Assembly: GCF_003589595.1 (NCBI RefSeq)
Contig: NW_020653713.1
Coordinates: forward strand, 2,737,551-2,801,550
Direction of reading: 5' to 3'
Source: Hyposmocoma kahamanoa
Lineage: Eukaryota; Arthropoda; Insecta; Lepidoptera; Cosmopterigidae
Length of the DNA stretch: 64,000 nucleotides
In this document: positions 1 through 11,082 of the stretch, one piece after another
How the letters are laid out: the number at the start of each line of letters is the position of its first letter
How positions within the stretch are numbered: position 1 is the stretch's first letter
Translations under genes and position numbers: made by a program
The notes under the pieces: model-generated
The model's database searches: none
Seen by the model: only the letters and a program-made list of their open reading frames with translations
What the model was told of the DNA's origin: nothing

Positions 1-372
1 ACTCCTTAAAGTATAGTTTATAAACATTTATATTCAGGGTAAACTTAAAAAACGCTACTTACGGTATGTTTTCAATAAATAAACACCGAAATCACCAGCC
101 CAAACAATAACACACACGATTGTCGTGACGTATTTTTGAAGTTGTTTATTTTTTTTAAATGACAGACCCAAGGATTAAAAACTTTATGGTTTGCTAGAGC
201 AGTTACCGAAATAGCCATTAATATTAGTTCTTTTACCTGTTTGGACCAAAGGGTTATAAACTTCGATATCCGATAAATCGGTATAAAATCATCACCGGCA
301 CCTCTAGGTGTGGTATGCGTCTACGGCTGCATGTATCGCGTGAGCGGATAAATGAAGATTTTTTTAGTAGCG

Positions 373-578
373 GTAGTGAAAAAGTATGTCCAGGGAAGTA
401 CTGCCACTTTACCTAATTCCGCCGACAAGCAGTAATGTGAGCATTACTGTGTTCTGATTTTGAAGGGTAAGGATGCTGGTGAAATCACAGGCACATGGAA
501 CTTATGTCTCAGTATGGTGGGCGCAGTGGCAGTACCCGTCAAATCTTCGTTTTCAACTTGGTATTATAAAAAAAATCC
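373..578 (+). repeat. GACGGGAC-family retroelement tail, copy 1
   Basis: This is a diverged copy of a dispersed repeat seen at least 14 times here. The sense strand runs from a 'gagctccttgtgaaagag' end, through 'gtgagcattactg' and 'cacaggcacatgg', to 'cgtcccgtcacttgatatca' followed by an A-run. The terminal A-run implies an RNA-copied element, either a SINE or a LINE 3' end. This copy has lost part of its 3' half and ends in 'cttggtattataaaaaaa'. A 117-codon open frame across it is not coding. Confidence 0.7.
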
Positions 579-1145
579 AGTTTATACCTCTGACGACACT
601 CGACATTTTGTTAAGTTTGTGAAGGAAATACAAAGCTTACTGTATAAAAGTAGTATGCTGTGCCTAAGCAGCCATTTTGTTTGTGTTCGACGCACAGAGA
701 ATCGCAAGGAAGTATTCGGTACGCGACGAGGCGGGCGTTTGTTTGACGAACGACACACTGTCGAACGACGACGGGCGCAAACTGTGCTGTTTACCCTGCC
801 GGCTGTTTGTTAGGTTGCATTTTTAGATTGAATGTCTTCGTAGTCACGAGCACATCACTCTTAACTTTGAATTGGTCTTAAAACAAGCGGCATAGAGTTG
901 AAATTTGAATTTTATTCTCATGCTTGATGTGTTTCTGACGCTGTACAATTTGGTAATGGTAGAGAAATGTGAACAGCTGATATTTAATTATAGGGTGATT
1001 ATTTCTATAGTTAAGGCAAACAAAAGCTACTCTATTAATACATCAATTCGAGAGTACACAATACAATGGACTATACCATTCAGTGCAGACTTTCGTAATG
1101 AAAATAAAGTTTCTGTTGTTTATAAAAAATAATTGCGCATTTCAT
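579..1145. other. AT-rich stretch without a recognised feature
   Basis: No gene, RNA or repeat relation was recognised here. The short open frame at 905-1132 has no family resemblance. Confidence 0.5.
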
Positions 1146-1440
1146 CTCTATCTCACCTGATGGAAAGTGACGATGAGGTCGACAATTTAGCATGCACACC
1201 TAAATAATGCCTATATACTCTCGTCTTGAAAAGGTCTAAGTTATAGTTCGTTCGTCCGTTCGGGGAATAAGTCCGCAGGTAGGGAATTCCACTCTCTAAC
1301 AGGAATCCTGGGAATATCCACAACATAGGGGTGGAACCCCAGCCCACGTCCAGTCCCCCATCGCACACTTTCCGTGATATATCCTGCAGAATACCGATAA
1401 GCAGGCAATTTTACGGCGGTTTTCAAGGCTCTGCAGATTC
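1146..1440 (-). pseudogene. 3' end fragment of a CR1-like LINE
   Basis: On the minus strand this fragment encodes the last part of a reverse-transcriptase polyprotein in two frames: 'KLPAYRYSAGYITESVR', then 'EWNSLPADLFPE' and 'RHYLGVHA'. It matches the tail of the long element at 3455-5372, including the ending 'tcatcgtcactttccatcag'. It is 5' truncated, as LINE insertions usually are, and frameshifted, so it is dead. Clade assignment to CR1/Jockey-like is from memory of lepidopteran elements. Confidence 0.75.
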
Positions 1441-1639
1441 GCCTCCACTAACTCCGGCCTCCTTGCCATGCTACATAGATCTAAGAATAATAATGACGAG
1501 ACTTGACAAAATCCGTAACGAATACTTTCGTGCCAGCTTCGTTGTAAGCGACATCGTTAACAAGTTTCAAGAGAGTAGGCTGAGGTCTCAGGAGTCCAGA
1601 AAATGGGGGGAACAGATTAGAGCATAATATTGAAATTCG

Positions 1640-1765
1640 TATTGATATTCAATTATTTTTTGTGAAATTACTCCACTAGTTTGTTATGATTATTAATACA
1701 AAGATCGAGCACTTACAAAAATTCCTTCGATCCGGCCGGATGCGAACCGACGTCTTCTAGCAAAC
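1640..1765 (-). repeat. SINE-3 (tRNA-derived) fragment
   Basis: This is a minus-strand copy of a SINE whose tail reads 'gtggagtaatttcacaaaaa' and whose tRNA-like part shows a B-box complement 'ggatgcgaaccga'. It is cut off at about 1765 by unrelated AT-rich DNA. Fuller copies lie at 18362-18560 and 34604-34770. Confidence 0.65.
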
Positions 1766-1901
1766 CGTGTCAGAATAGAATAGAATTATTTATTTCGGAC
1801 CATGATCCATAATAATGTTAGTAATACAGTAAATTTTTCTTACGTGCTATGGTTAGTAGAATACAAAATTACTTAATTGTAGTGAAAAGTGAGTCTAGAC
1901 C

Positions 1902-2075
1902 ACTACCCTACGCACGTGTAGTTGCACCCAATGTAGTTGGTAGGGGCAATCCAGCCTGTTGGCAACAACGGCTAGGACACTATTAGCGCTGCCGCGCACA
2001 CGCATCATGAGTAAGGCAGCCTTCTTGCGCATAATGGCATGAAAGCCATATGTGTGCGCCTCCGTGAACATCATG
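1902..2075 (-). pseudogene. C-terminal fragment of a non-LTR retrotransposon polyprotein
   Basis: The minus strand is open for more than 50 codons and reads 'FHAIMRKKAALLMMRVRGS', then 'ANSVLAVVANRLDCPY' and 'HWVQLHV', ending at a stop. This Phe-His, Arg-rich, Ser-Asn pattern is typical of the extreme C-terminus of insect LINE reverse transcriptases, where the last ~50 residues form a basic tail. Only the tail survives here. It abuts a SINE-3 head at 2125, so the region is a mosaic of fragments. Family recognition is from memory; the clade is unknown. Confidence 0.55.
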
Positions 2076-2124
2076 CACTACAGTGTCGCGGTAGCCCCAT
2101 TAGCAGCTATGCATTAGAAGCATT

Positions 2125-2310
2125 AGAAGCTATGCCAACTAAGTCACGGCACGAACCAGCGGACCACACGAATTTTTCTATGGGCTTGTCGTCGGATCTC
2201 TCTGTATTTGGTTTTTTAACGCCTTTCTAGCCGTAGCGCCATCTATAAGAAATCCATGAAAATATTTCGTCATCCAGTTAGGTAACTTTACAGCTACCAG
2301 CCCTGACTAA
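2125..2310 (-). repeat. SINE-3 head fragment
   Basis: Minus-strand head of the same SINE as 18362-18560. It shares 'ccaactaagtcac', 'gcggaccacacgaattttt', the ending 'aagaaatccatgaaa' and the terminal 'ttacagctaccag'. Confidence 0.6.
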
Positions 2311-2354
2311 ACTGACCTGACTGAAATATGTCGCTATTAACCATAATTAATTTT

Positions 2355-2445
2355 TTATTGAATTGATATTCAATTATTTTTTGCGAAATTACTCCACTTG
2401 TTTGTAATATTTATTAATACAAAGAACGTCTTCTAGCAAACCGTG
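2355..2445 (-). repeat. SINE-3 tail fragment
   Basis: It repeats the 'gatattcaattatttttt' to 'tattaatacaaag' tail and the 'cgtcttctagcaaaccgtg' segment also seen at 1640-1765. A middle piece is missing. Confidence 0.55.
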
Positions 2446-3244
2446 ATCATCATAATATATTCAAAGATAATACTGTCAAATATCTAAGGAGCTGCCAGAT
2501 TTCTAAAAACGAAACGTCTAATAAAGCAAAGTGGAAGGAAAGTACAAGGAAAGCAGATCCCACCACCAGATGAGAGAAAGAGGAGAGAGATAAATAATTT
2601 TTAAAATATACATGGAATCGTGACATGATTTGTTTAAAAACTTGTACAAATATTAATTTACATTTGTATTTTGAGAATCTATAAATCAAGTGTTTTAATA
2701 CTGAATTACAATAAAAGTGCTTTTATTGATATGTCAGTTACTATTAAGTGTCACGAAAAATATGCGATTGTGTACAATTTGTTTACTAAGTTTCATCAAC
2801 AAACAGTATATTCATATGTTAATTAACAATTGTAATTTTTATACTTTTTTAAATTCTCAATTGTTTATTAAAAATTTGCTAAAACATTACACCTGAAAGT
2901 GAAACCCAGGAAATATATTTTCGCGCGCTAAGCGATTGTGGAGCCTTCTTAACCGGAAGTGTTTTAAAAAGGTCGCATGGCGCCGACTAGTATTCGCTAA
3001 TTGAATTTGCCAAGACCAAGCTAAAAGGAATGCTTGTAAAATCATTAAGTGAAATGTAATACATATTGTCTTAATAAAGATATTTTTTTATTGATTTATC
3101 ACTAACTACAGGTTTGTTACCGGTATGAGTTCTTTTTATTTTCCCAATATTTCGTTAACAAAACGTGAGTGACAATGGTAATGCCACTGGTAATCGAAGT
3201 GAAGGTAGGCGCCGACAGCGAAAGAAGGTAGGCAGATCTGTTCT
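2446..3244. other. AT-rich stretch without a recognised feature
   Basis: No coding region or repeat family was recognised. Short open frames at 2450-2689 and 3117-3311 have low complexity and no family resemblance. Confidence 0.5.
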
Positions 3245-3456
3245 TAAAGCAGTAGAGTTTAGTCGCAGTAGAGGTCCTGGTGAAAGAGTTCAGCCAGAGA
3301 ATTACTGCCACCTACCATATTTCTGCTGCCAAGCATGTGAGCATTATTGCGTAACGGGCGCACTGACAGCACCCCTCATGATTTAAAGCTCTGAGTGGCA
3401 CCAGGTGACACCAGGCGCACAACTTGTTCGTCCCGCAACTTAGTATCATAAAAAGA
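3245..3456 (+). repeat. GACGGGAC-family retroelement tail, copy 2
   Basis: Sense copy from the 'gcagtagag' end to 'cgtcccgcaacttagtatca' plus 'taaaaag'. It directly abuts the CR1-like element that starts at about 3455. Confidence 0.75.
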
Positions 3457-5372
3457 CCGAAAAGAAGAGGCAAAGTTCGACTTGCCTCTTATCCAGCAGG
3501 CAAATCCTTTTGGTCCCTGGCCAAAGCGGTCCAAAGTAACTTTTGACACCCATCTTTGCCACCTCTGCTGAGGCCGGATGGCACGCTGGCCCATAGTGCA
3601 GAAGAGAAGGCGAATCTCTTTGCCTCACTCTTTGCAGAGAGTTCGCGTCTGGATGCCGCAGGAGACGTACCACCTACCTTACCTCAGGCTGGGTGCACTA
3701 TGACGCCAGTTCGCATACGCCGAAAAGAGGTACTTAGAGAACTCTGCGCAGTCTTGACGTGAAAAAAGCTAGCTTGCCAGATGGAATTCCAGCGGTAGTC
3801 CTACGTAACTGTACGCTGAGTTGTCTCCTGTTCTCACACACCTGTATCGCCTCTCACTTGAGACTGGTGTAGTTCCCAGGCCGTGGAAGCTTGCAAACGT
3901 GCAACCTGTGCCCAAAAAGGGAAGCAGAGCTGACCCTGTCAACCACAGACCTATCTCAGTCACTTCCATACTCTGCAAGACTATGGAACGTGTACTCAAC
4001 AACCGTCTCTTGCCATACCTTGAAGACAATGACCCCATCAGTGATCGCCAGTAAGAAATCCGACGAGGGCGATCTACCGGAGATCTTCATGTGTATGCCT
4101 GTCACTTATGGAGCGAGGCTATAGAAAAGCAAGGCGAAGCACTTGCAGTGTCTTTGGACATTTCTAAAGCCTTTGACAGGGTCTGCCACGCAAGCCTTTT
4201 AAGCAAGCTTCCATGTTATGGGCATCACACTGACCTTTGCAATTGGATCTCGGATTTCTTGAGTGAATGTTCCATTCGAGTGGTCTTAGAAGGCTACTCT
4301 TCCTTAGGGTTCCGTACTGTCTGCAACTCTCTTTCTGCTGCATATCAATGATATGTTAATTCCAGGTACCTTTGCGTATGCTGATGACGGCACAGTTGTG
4401 TAGATAGGTACTTGACCAATGCAAGGGTCAGTGGAGAGGAAATCCCGTCTTGTCGAGAGTCCATGGTTAGCCGTTTAGATTTGATGCTCAAGGCAGTCTC
4501 CGATGGCGATACCAATTTTTTTAAATTTAAAAAATTACAAAATTTCTTTTTTAATTTATTTTTAAATCTGGAAAAATAGTTTCATTTCCTATGTGTAACA
4601 ATCGCGAAAACCTAAGAACTCGAGATGCCAATCTTGTCAAACTTAACGCTACCAAAACGCAGGCGTGTCTATTCTCCACTAAACGGAGTCACTTTGAGCT
4701 GACTCCGACTTTTCGTGATAGCTGACCGTCTCCAGCTACTTAGAATGGACCTATCGTCCAATCTAAACTTCGGCAGATACACTGAATCCATGGCCAAAAA
4801 TGCAGCCAGGAAGCTTGGCATCCTTCCAGGGTGAGGCGTTACTTCACACCGGGACAGTTGCTTCAGTTATATCAAGCACAAGTCCGGTCGTGTATGGAGT
4901 ACTGCTGCCACCTTTGGGATGGCTCTGCTACATACCAACTGGCCACCTTGGATTCAATTGACAAGCGTGTCAAGAGGCTTATAGGTGACTCGAAATTAGT
5001 AGAGTTGAAGCTGCAGAGCCTTGAAGCCGTAAAGTTGCCTGCTTATCGGTATTTTACAGGATATATCACGGAGAGTGTGCGATGAAATTACACGATTTAA
5101 TTCCGTCTTCCCCTTTCCATTATCGGGGGACTAGGCGTAGGCTTGGCTTCCACCCCTATGTTGTAAATTCCAAAGATTTGCACGAAGCGTTACGCTTCCG
5201 CATTTATATGGCGAACGGCTATGGAGTGGAATTCCCTGCCTGCAGACTTGTTCCCTGAACGCTATAACTTGGACCTTTTCAAGGCGAGAGTAAATAGGCG
5301 TTATCTAGGTGTGCATGCTCCATCGTCGACCTCATCATCACTTTCCATCAGGTGATATGGAGGTCAAATGCA
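3455..5372 (+). pseudogene. Decayed CR1-like LINE (reverse transcriptase half)
   Basis: Several plus-strand frames in succession give a non-LTR reverse transcriptase. They are 'PPLLRPDGTLAHSAEEKANL' (3556 on), 'RPISVTSILCKTMERVLNNR' (about 3944), 'AVSLDISKAFDRVCH' (about 4145, palm motif A), 'FAYADDGTVV' (about 4371, catalytic YADD) and 'QVRSCMEYCCHLWDGSA' (about 4877). The 3' end at about 5330 matches the fragment at 1146-1440. The endonuclease half is absent, as in 5'-truncated LINEs. Frameshifts and stops occur throughout, and about 110 bp of foreign repeat sits at 4515-4622. The element would have copied its own RNA into DNA; this copy cannot. Clade (CR1/Jockey superfamily) is from memory. 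Confidence 0.85.
4515..4622 (+). mobile_element. Foldback-element end inserted in the CR1-like LINE
   Basis: This AT-rich insert interrupts the reading between 'KAVSDGDT' and 'ANLVKLNATKTQACLFS'. Its right half, 'ggaaaaatagtttcatttcc' and 'acaatcgcgaaaacctaag', equals the arms of the foldback element at 26427-26930. Only one arm is present. Confidence 0.65.
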
Positions 5373-5507
5373 CACTTACATTGGTAAAAAAAAAACGATA
5401 CGGCTTTTTACGGGTCAATAAAAAAAAAGAAAAAGAAAAGGAAAACATATCTGATGTATTTATAAAAAGTAAATTATATAATGATAAATCTAAAAACTCG
5501 GATGCGC

Positions 5508-5575
5508 AAAAATATGATAGAGGAAAACACGCCCTAGAAATAATTCTAGGGCGTGTTTTCCTCTTTCATATTTTT
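5508..5575. repeat. Near-perfect hairpin 1 (32-bp arms)
   Basis: The arms 5508-5539 and 5544-5575 are complementary at 31 of 32 positions, around a 4-base loop 'ataa'. The core is 'gaggaaaacacgccctagaa'. Transcribed from either strand it would form a long hairpin. No family match was recognised. Confidence 0.85.
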
Positions 5576-5581
5576 GACTCC

Positions 5582-5636
5582 TTAACATGGCTCTTACAGA
5601 CTCTGTACAGACATAAGTCTGTAAGAGCCATGTTAA
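5582..5636. repeat. Perfect hairpin 2 (21-bp arms)
   Basis: The arms 5582-5602 and 5616-5636 are perfectly complementary (starting 'ttaacatggctcttacagac'), with a 13-base loop. It lies 6 bases after hairpin 1 and has an unrelated sequence. Confidence 0.85.
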
Positions 5637-5639
5637 ATG

Positions 5640-6044
5640 AGCCAACGACAATATAAGCCACTAGTCTCTCATAAAATGAAGAATAACAAGCATGTTTAGC
5701 GGCAGAAACGACCGCAGAATCTAAATATTATAACACCATGTTGCTATCCCCTGGAAGTCTAACACGTATTTGAAATATTTGTAAATGAAAGTGAATATTT
5801 GGGAATTTAAAACATAACAATTACAAAATAGTAAAAGACATTAAGTCGTTGTCGTTTATTTTTTATTTAACTTATTTTATTTGACGTTAGATTGATTTTA
5901 AGTGCCGAATTAAGAGCGTAATTTACTTTAAAACAGTATGTAGTAAAAAGTGTTGTTTGTCACTAAGGCCTAGGGTAAATACTAGGGTTTTCATGATTCT
6001 TCCGATTTTCATGATTCTTTTTTATTGGAACCCTCTTTCCAACC
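5640..6044. other. AT-rich stretch without a recognised feature
   Basis: Nothing recognised between the hairpins and the next repeat copy. Confidence 0.5.
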
Positions 6045-6215
6045 TTAGGGGAACTGCCACTGCCCGTCACCCTGAGATATAAGTTAACAAGTCCCATGTG
6101 CCTGTAATTTAACCGGAACGCAGCAATGCTCACATTACTGTATGGCGGCAGAAATAGGTAAGGTGTCAGTACTTCTCTGGACGAACACTTTGACAAGGAG
6201 CAGAACTGTTACTAA
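6045..6215 (-). repeat. GACGGGAC-family retroelement tail, copy 3
   Basis: Antisense copy containing 'cactgcccgtcaccctgaga', 'cccatgtgcctgtaattt' and 'ggcggcagaaataggtaagg'. Its A-tail end is missing. Confidence 0.7.
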
Positions 6216-6257
6216 ATTACATGTCGTTCTGGGCACGAGTGTTCTTTAAAAACAAGC

Positions 6258-6345
6258 TTTCAACACGATATTTTCCTTCATAGTCAGCGAAATTGTTAAG
6301 TACAAAACATTCACAAATGTACGTAACTTGGAAATTAGGAAACCC
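6258..6345 (-). repeat. SINE-4 fragment
   Basis: The piece 'attttccttcatagtcagcg' to 'cattcacaaatgtacgtaac' also occurs at about 53100-53190. It appears to be part of a common SINE. Confidence 0.45.
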
Positions 6346-6717
6346 TACTCCCAATGCGTTTCCACCCTTACATAAGCACTTAGCCTTATGAAAAAACAAA
6401 TGGTAACTTTTCCCATTCCACTCCTGCCCTGTCATAACCTCATTACTTCTATACATCCCTTATTCGGACTGTTCGACACAATGTAATTAGCACGTCACAG
6501 TTTGCGTGCTTTACGAGAGCGGATTTAATAAGATTCCAGCACGATATTCGAGCACCGCCCAGCTCTTTAATAACGCTTATCGTACTGACTGGATAGAGTT
6601 GGACAGTTTTTTTTTAAACCGGGGTCAATGCTTTTCCGAATTACATAAATTCAAATTTCGTGCGTGTTGAAAAACAATCGAAATACGTTTTTTTATGTTT
6701 GGTTTCTAGTGGACTTT

Positions 6718-6935
6718 TAATCGGCTTCAAAAAAGGTATTTCTTTTTTTGTACGTATATTACGCGATAACTCCACTTGTGAACGATTTTGACGATTCCTT
6801 CTTTGTTGGAAAGAAGGTACCTCAGTATTGGTCCCATTCCATTTGAAGAAAAGATTCCACTTTCCGGTAACCGATTTCAATAACATTTGGCAAATAGATG
6901 TAATTCTACGAACTTTTGAGGTCAGTTTTTTAAAT
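6718..6935 (-). repeat. AACCGAC-family repeat, short copy
   Basis: This family reads on its plus orientation from 'cagtacagagtact' and 'aaccgacctcaaaagt', through 'gtttgccacccttagaggtg' and 'ttccaacaaaaaaagaatca', to 'cttttttgaagtcggttaaa'. The ends carry a short inverted repeat (AACCGACYTCAAAA). This copy lacks the middle segment. Confidence 0.7.
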
Positions 6936-6946
6936 AAAAAAATTAC

Positions 6947-7328
6947 ACTATTTGTGTATATATTACTCCGGTATTTGTGAATCGATTTTAATGATTCTTT
7001 TGTTGTTGGAAAGAGGCTACTTCAGTATTAACAAATATCTGTTACGTGGTAACTATTACGTAACCTGTGGTAGTGGTGTGGCCCATTTAAATTTAAAGAA
7101 AATATTCCACCTCTTAGGGTCGTATTCTAGAAATCTACTCAATGCTCAAGTCAGGATTGCACTGGAAATACGACCCTAATGGCAGGGACTTGAGTATGAT
7201 TTCGAGTGCTTTAAACCATACTCAAATCCTGACTTGAGCATTGAATAGAGTTCTAGAATACGACCCTTAGGGTGGCAAACTAGGGAATTAATACGGTTTC
7301 GCGCACTTTCCGGTAACCGATTGTTAAC
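6947..7328 (-). repeat. AACCGAC-family repeat split by a MITE
   Basis: A second adjacent copy runs from 'tatattactccggtatttgt' to 'cactttccggtaaccgatt'. It is interrupted at 7117-7266 by a Tourist-like MITE inside its 'ccacctctaagggtgg' motif. Confidence 0.7.
7117..7266. mobile_element. Tourist-like MITE (PIF/Harbinger type)
   Basis: This is a 150-bp element with long inverted ends. The left end begins GGGTCGTATTCTAGAA and the right end is its complement; the inverted similarity runs about 42 bp with few mismatches ('caatgctcaagtcaggatt' is shared by both arms). TTA is duplicated at 7114-7116 and 7267-7269. Element ends in GGG with a TTA target duplication are characteristic of PIF/Harbinger Tourist MITEs. 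The empty site can be reconstructed from the sister repeats (cacctc-tta-gggtggc). It encodes nothing. Confidence 0.85.
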
Positions 7329-7411
7329 TTTTTAGTTTCATTTGTATGTATATAAGCAAAGTTTGACGTAGGTTCCTTTTTTTAATAAAAATTATTATAG
7401 ACCCGATACAT

Positions 7412-7560
7412 TTGGCCCACTGCTGAGTGTCCTCCCATAGTCCGCCAAGCTGTTTCCCTGGGGAATGGGGATTTCATACATTTTCATACGCTGTGAACCA
7501 TTTACGACGTGCATGTTTCCTCAAGATATTTTCCTTCAACGTTATTGGGAGGTATTGCTA
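7412..7560 (+). repeat. SINE-4 fragment
   Basis: It contains 'cccactgctgagtgtcctcc' and 'acgacgtgcatgtttcctca' followed by 'attttccttcaacgtt', the conserved block of the SINE also at 43497-43805. Confidence 0.6.
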
Positions 7561-9814
7561 ATAAAAATTTATAAAATACGTTGAAAAAAATCGTAAGGAA
7601 TATTTTAAGGTCAAATGTAAATCAATCTGCGAGCTTGTACTCTGATTGCTTTTAAAATAAGATTTCATTTTAATTTCCAAGATTGCGCAAAAGTTACTCG
7701 GCGAGAAGTGTCAGGAATACATTTATTATCTTTGTCCCTTTTCCAGTTCAATATGGAATAAGGTCATAAGGGGACGCCTCCCAGTCCGGCCGCGCTCTTT
7801 ATTTCGTTTGGCAGTTATTCAGTCTCGACTCCAACCCCGCATCGACACGGCCACTTCGCCCTAAAAAGTAATGAACAAGAATAATTTCCAAATTTAAAAC
7901 GCATGCCAACCTCTGCTGTAAATAATTGCTATTATTTTAAAATTCAAATTTGGGAATCCTCGTAACGCGTTCAGTGCCCCGAGAGAGCGATTATTCATAG
8001 TCCAAACACGTTATTTAATTTACGATATGCAGAAACAGAACGTAGCGAAATAAACGGATAGCGCTGTTTGGAAGTTACTTGTAACTCGATTTGCCTTTGT
8101 GAAATTCCGGGTACACGCCGTAATGGGACAAAAGTTTAAATACAAAACACATTACATCCAAGGGAAATAACGCGAAACTTGCATAGTGGATTACAAAGTA
8201 CTGTTTACTAAAGCGGGCCTGTGATAAATACGAACAAATTTATCTTGGCCACGCGATGTTATAAATTACGGCTTATACACTGCTTGAGCGCAGGAAATTA
8301 AGAAAACGCGAGCTTATTTCATGGAACAGTGCACTGAATTATACAAAAAAGCAGTTCTATCATAAATTTCTAACGTCGAAAATTCAAGCTCTTTCAGAGA
8401 CATGGTAATTTCCACAAATGACCTATGTAAAGTGATCTGCGAGAGGTGCAATAACTCGATTCACGAATAAATGGCTTGGAAGTTGATCTAGTACTCTTAA
8501 AACATTCTCTTGTAAGGCTAGGCTATCTGAACGCGGTTCCATTGCCGCGCTAGTCCCAGCGGAAAGTTGGAGGTATGAATTTAAAGCTGCAATATAACGG
8601 GTTTAAAACGATTTTAGAGCTCCGCATTAATGTTTGCAAGCGATTTAGTAGGGGGAAGTTTTTTTGTTTCGAGCGCAACCTCTGACTGCGCGATTTTTGC
8701 CCCATTCCGCTGGCGCCAATGAAAAATGGCGGCTTAGCTGTCAAAATGGTTATTGATGAGAGCTCAGAATTTACTTTAACCGTAGGATTAGCCAATGTGA
8801 AGAGACTAACCGGTTTGGCGGGTGGCGTGAAATATGTTGGCGTAGATTCTGTGTAATGGCGAATAAAGTGATTTGTCAGACGTGAGAGCGATTTATGCTG
8901 AAACATCCGAGAAAATTATTCACGCGTAAATATTTCATACGCCGATGTCATATAGTACGCGTCTGTACACGTGTATTCGGTTGACTTGTTTAGACAAGTT
9001 CTATATGGGTGTCAACGCCCCGTCGCGAATGACGCTTAATTTAATGCCTAAAGCTTATGTCTTGTTTACGTGTACGTGCGCCTACAAAGCCCCTTGTAAT
9101 GTCTCTTCTGATATTAATGACTGAAAACAAGCTTATAGCAATTAAATAAGGATATCGTTAATTAAATTACACGGTACGAAACAAAATTATTTAATAATAC
9201 TATAGGTAATAAGTTTTAAATTTATATATAAAGTCATAATGCCCAACGCAAGTGTTATTCGCGAGAGTTTCAATAAACAAAAACTTTTCTTATTATAAAT
9301 TTATTATAAAATATTCTAGAATCCAAATTTTATTCGATAAAGCCATTAATGACGCTACTTAATGTTACCTCTCACGTTTGGATAGCAATGACAATGAAAA
9401 TTACATTCCCTCATTAATTATAAACACAAGCTCACGTAATTATAATTTTTCATTGTTATACTTAACACTATTTTGTATTACTCGCGGTTAAAATTTAACT
9501 TTATAGTGAAAAACAGGTAAGGTTTGTAAATAATAACGTTTCTGATATTTTTGTTCACGGTCTATTTTGGTCAGGCCATCTCAGATAAGGGTCAAGCTCA
9601 ACGCCCGAATTATGTATATGTGAATTTTTATGAGCATAAAAAAAACCTACTACTTTCGTTTATAGAATCTTTAAACCTGGAAACTTGTCATTTTACGGAT
9701 ATTGACTTATTCCACCAGGGGTGCTAATTTGTGGCAATTTTCATGGTTTAGTAATACTTTCATGGACAGCAAAGGTGTTTACCGTATTATGAAATATCAG
9801 AATATGACAGTTTT
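7561..9814. other. Largely single-copy DNA, no gene recognised
   Basis: No repeat family was recognised over about 2.2 kb. The block 8500-8900 is less AT-rich and holds a 118-codon minus-strand open frame (8550-8906) with no start context, domain or family resemblance, so it is not called. The stretch could be intronic or intergenic. Confidence 0.5.
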
Positions 9815-10000
9815 TTACGATATCAAGTGACGGGACGAACAAGTCGTGGGCCTTGGTCTGGAGAGGTCCATAACGTTTGCAGTGCCACTCAGAGCTTTAA
9901 ATCACAAAGATGTCAGGGGCTACCATGCGCACTTCACCGTGAGACATAAATTAACGAGTCCCATGTGCCTGTAATTTCACGAGATCATGTTCTATAAATA
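9815..10000 (-). repeat. GACGGGAC-family retroelement tail, copy 4
   Basis: Antisense copy starting 'atatcaagtgacgggacgaa' and ending near 'gtgcctgtaatttcac'. Confidence 0.7.
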
Positions 10001-10129
10001 GGCCATTTTATTCAATTAACAAGTTATTCGCTAATTCACTGGATAAATAAAATAGAATTTATATCGAAATTTAATAAATAAAACATTGTAACTTAGACCT
10101 AAAATAAGAATGACGAAATATTGATGTTA

Positions 10130-10344
10130 TAATAATAATAATAACGCACACACTCAACATAGCCCCGCACTAGGGAAACCCTGTGTCGCGGGTGCCATGG
10201 ACACACACATAGACAACCACAAATTACACCCAAACTCACGAGAGAAATAAATGTAGGTCATGCAAATATTTCGCCCGGCCCGGGAATCGAACCTGGGACC
10301 TCTGCGTGGCAGTCCGGCATGGTAACCGTTCGGCCACGGAGGCA
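10130..10344 (-). mobile_element. SINE-1, full tRNA-derived copy
   Basis: The tRNA-like head at the right end reads, on the minus strand, 'cctccgtggccgaacggtt' (A-box region) and 'caggttcgattcccggg' (B box). The body contains 'gtgtccatggcacccgcgac' and the tail is an (ATT)n run. The internal RNA polymerase III promoter is what drives such elements. The acceptor stem does not pair, so this is not a working tRNA gene. Confidence 0.85.
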
Positions 10345-11082
10345 GTTTTATACGTTTTATACGTGAATTGTACTACTGTATATAAATGTATTATTATTGT
10401 ATTGAAATCAAATAAATGATGTGATTCCATTTTTTATTTTTTTTTATTTATTTGCTCAGTCAACAATTATTACACCAATCACAAAACATACATGCAAAAA
10501 AAACACTTAAAACTAAGTGCACAATCTATTATAGACCGACACTACATGAAAAAGAAACTTACAAAAAGAAAAGTGTAAACATTAATTTAACCATGTAAAT
10601 CACTTACAAAAACAAATAGTGTTAATATCTTAAGACTACGCGAAAGCATAAAAAAGAAGGTAGGTGACAGAGTTTTAATAAGGTGACGACATTTCGATTT
10701 AATGTAGTATTATCTTTATGACTTTACGCTTTCACATAGTAGACGTACAATCAAATGTGACATAACAAGGGTACGAATTAGTATGTTAAACAATTTACAA
10801 CAAAAGCTAATCTGTTCAAGTAGCGCTGAGTCAGTCTTGTCCCCAATTAGTAGCAAATAGCTAGCGAACGGTTTCCTATTGGACAGTGCTCCAAAACCGA
10901 GGATAAGTGGCACTAAGTAAGCGGTCAGTGCTCGAGTGCCAAGCGAGATTTACCTGCGATTTGTTCAATTATTTCTGAACGAATGACTTTGAATTAATTA
11001 ATTTACTGCACATTAAAAATGTACAGTGACTGCGCTGAACAGTAACGTTAGTATATGTGAATAACAGACCATTTTTCAACAG
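10345..11082. other. AT-rich stretch without a recognised feature
   Basis: No coding region or repeat family was recognised. Confidence 0.5.

Noticed and set aside
460..813. 117-codon plus-strand open frame
   Set aside because: Its first third is a GACGGGAC-family repeat copy; the rest has no family features.
5309..5656. 115-codon open frame across the hairpins at 5.5 kb
   Set aside because: Begins in the CR1-like 3' end and crosses both palindromes; composition is not protein-like.
8550..8906. 118-codon minus-strand open frame in single-copy DNA
   Set aside because: No domain, no recognisable family, unremarkable start context and no evidence of conservation.
10260..10344. Possible tRNA genes at 10.3, 14.9, 20.8, 41.0, 45.7, 45.9 and 54.7 kb
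   Set aside because: A and B boxes are present but acceptor stems do not pair and SINE bodies follow; all are SINE heads.
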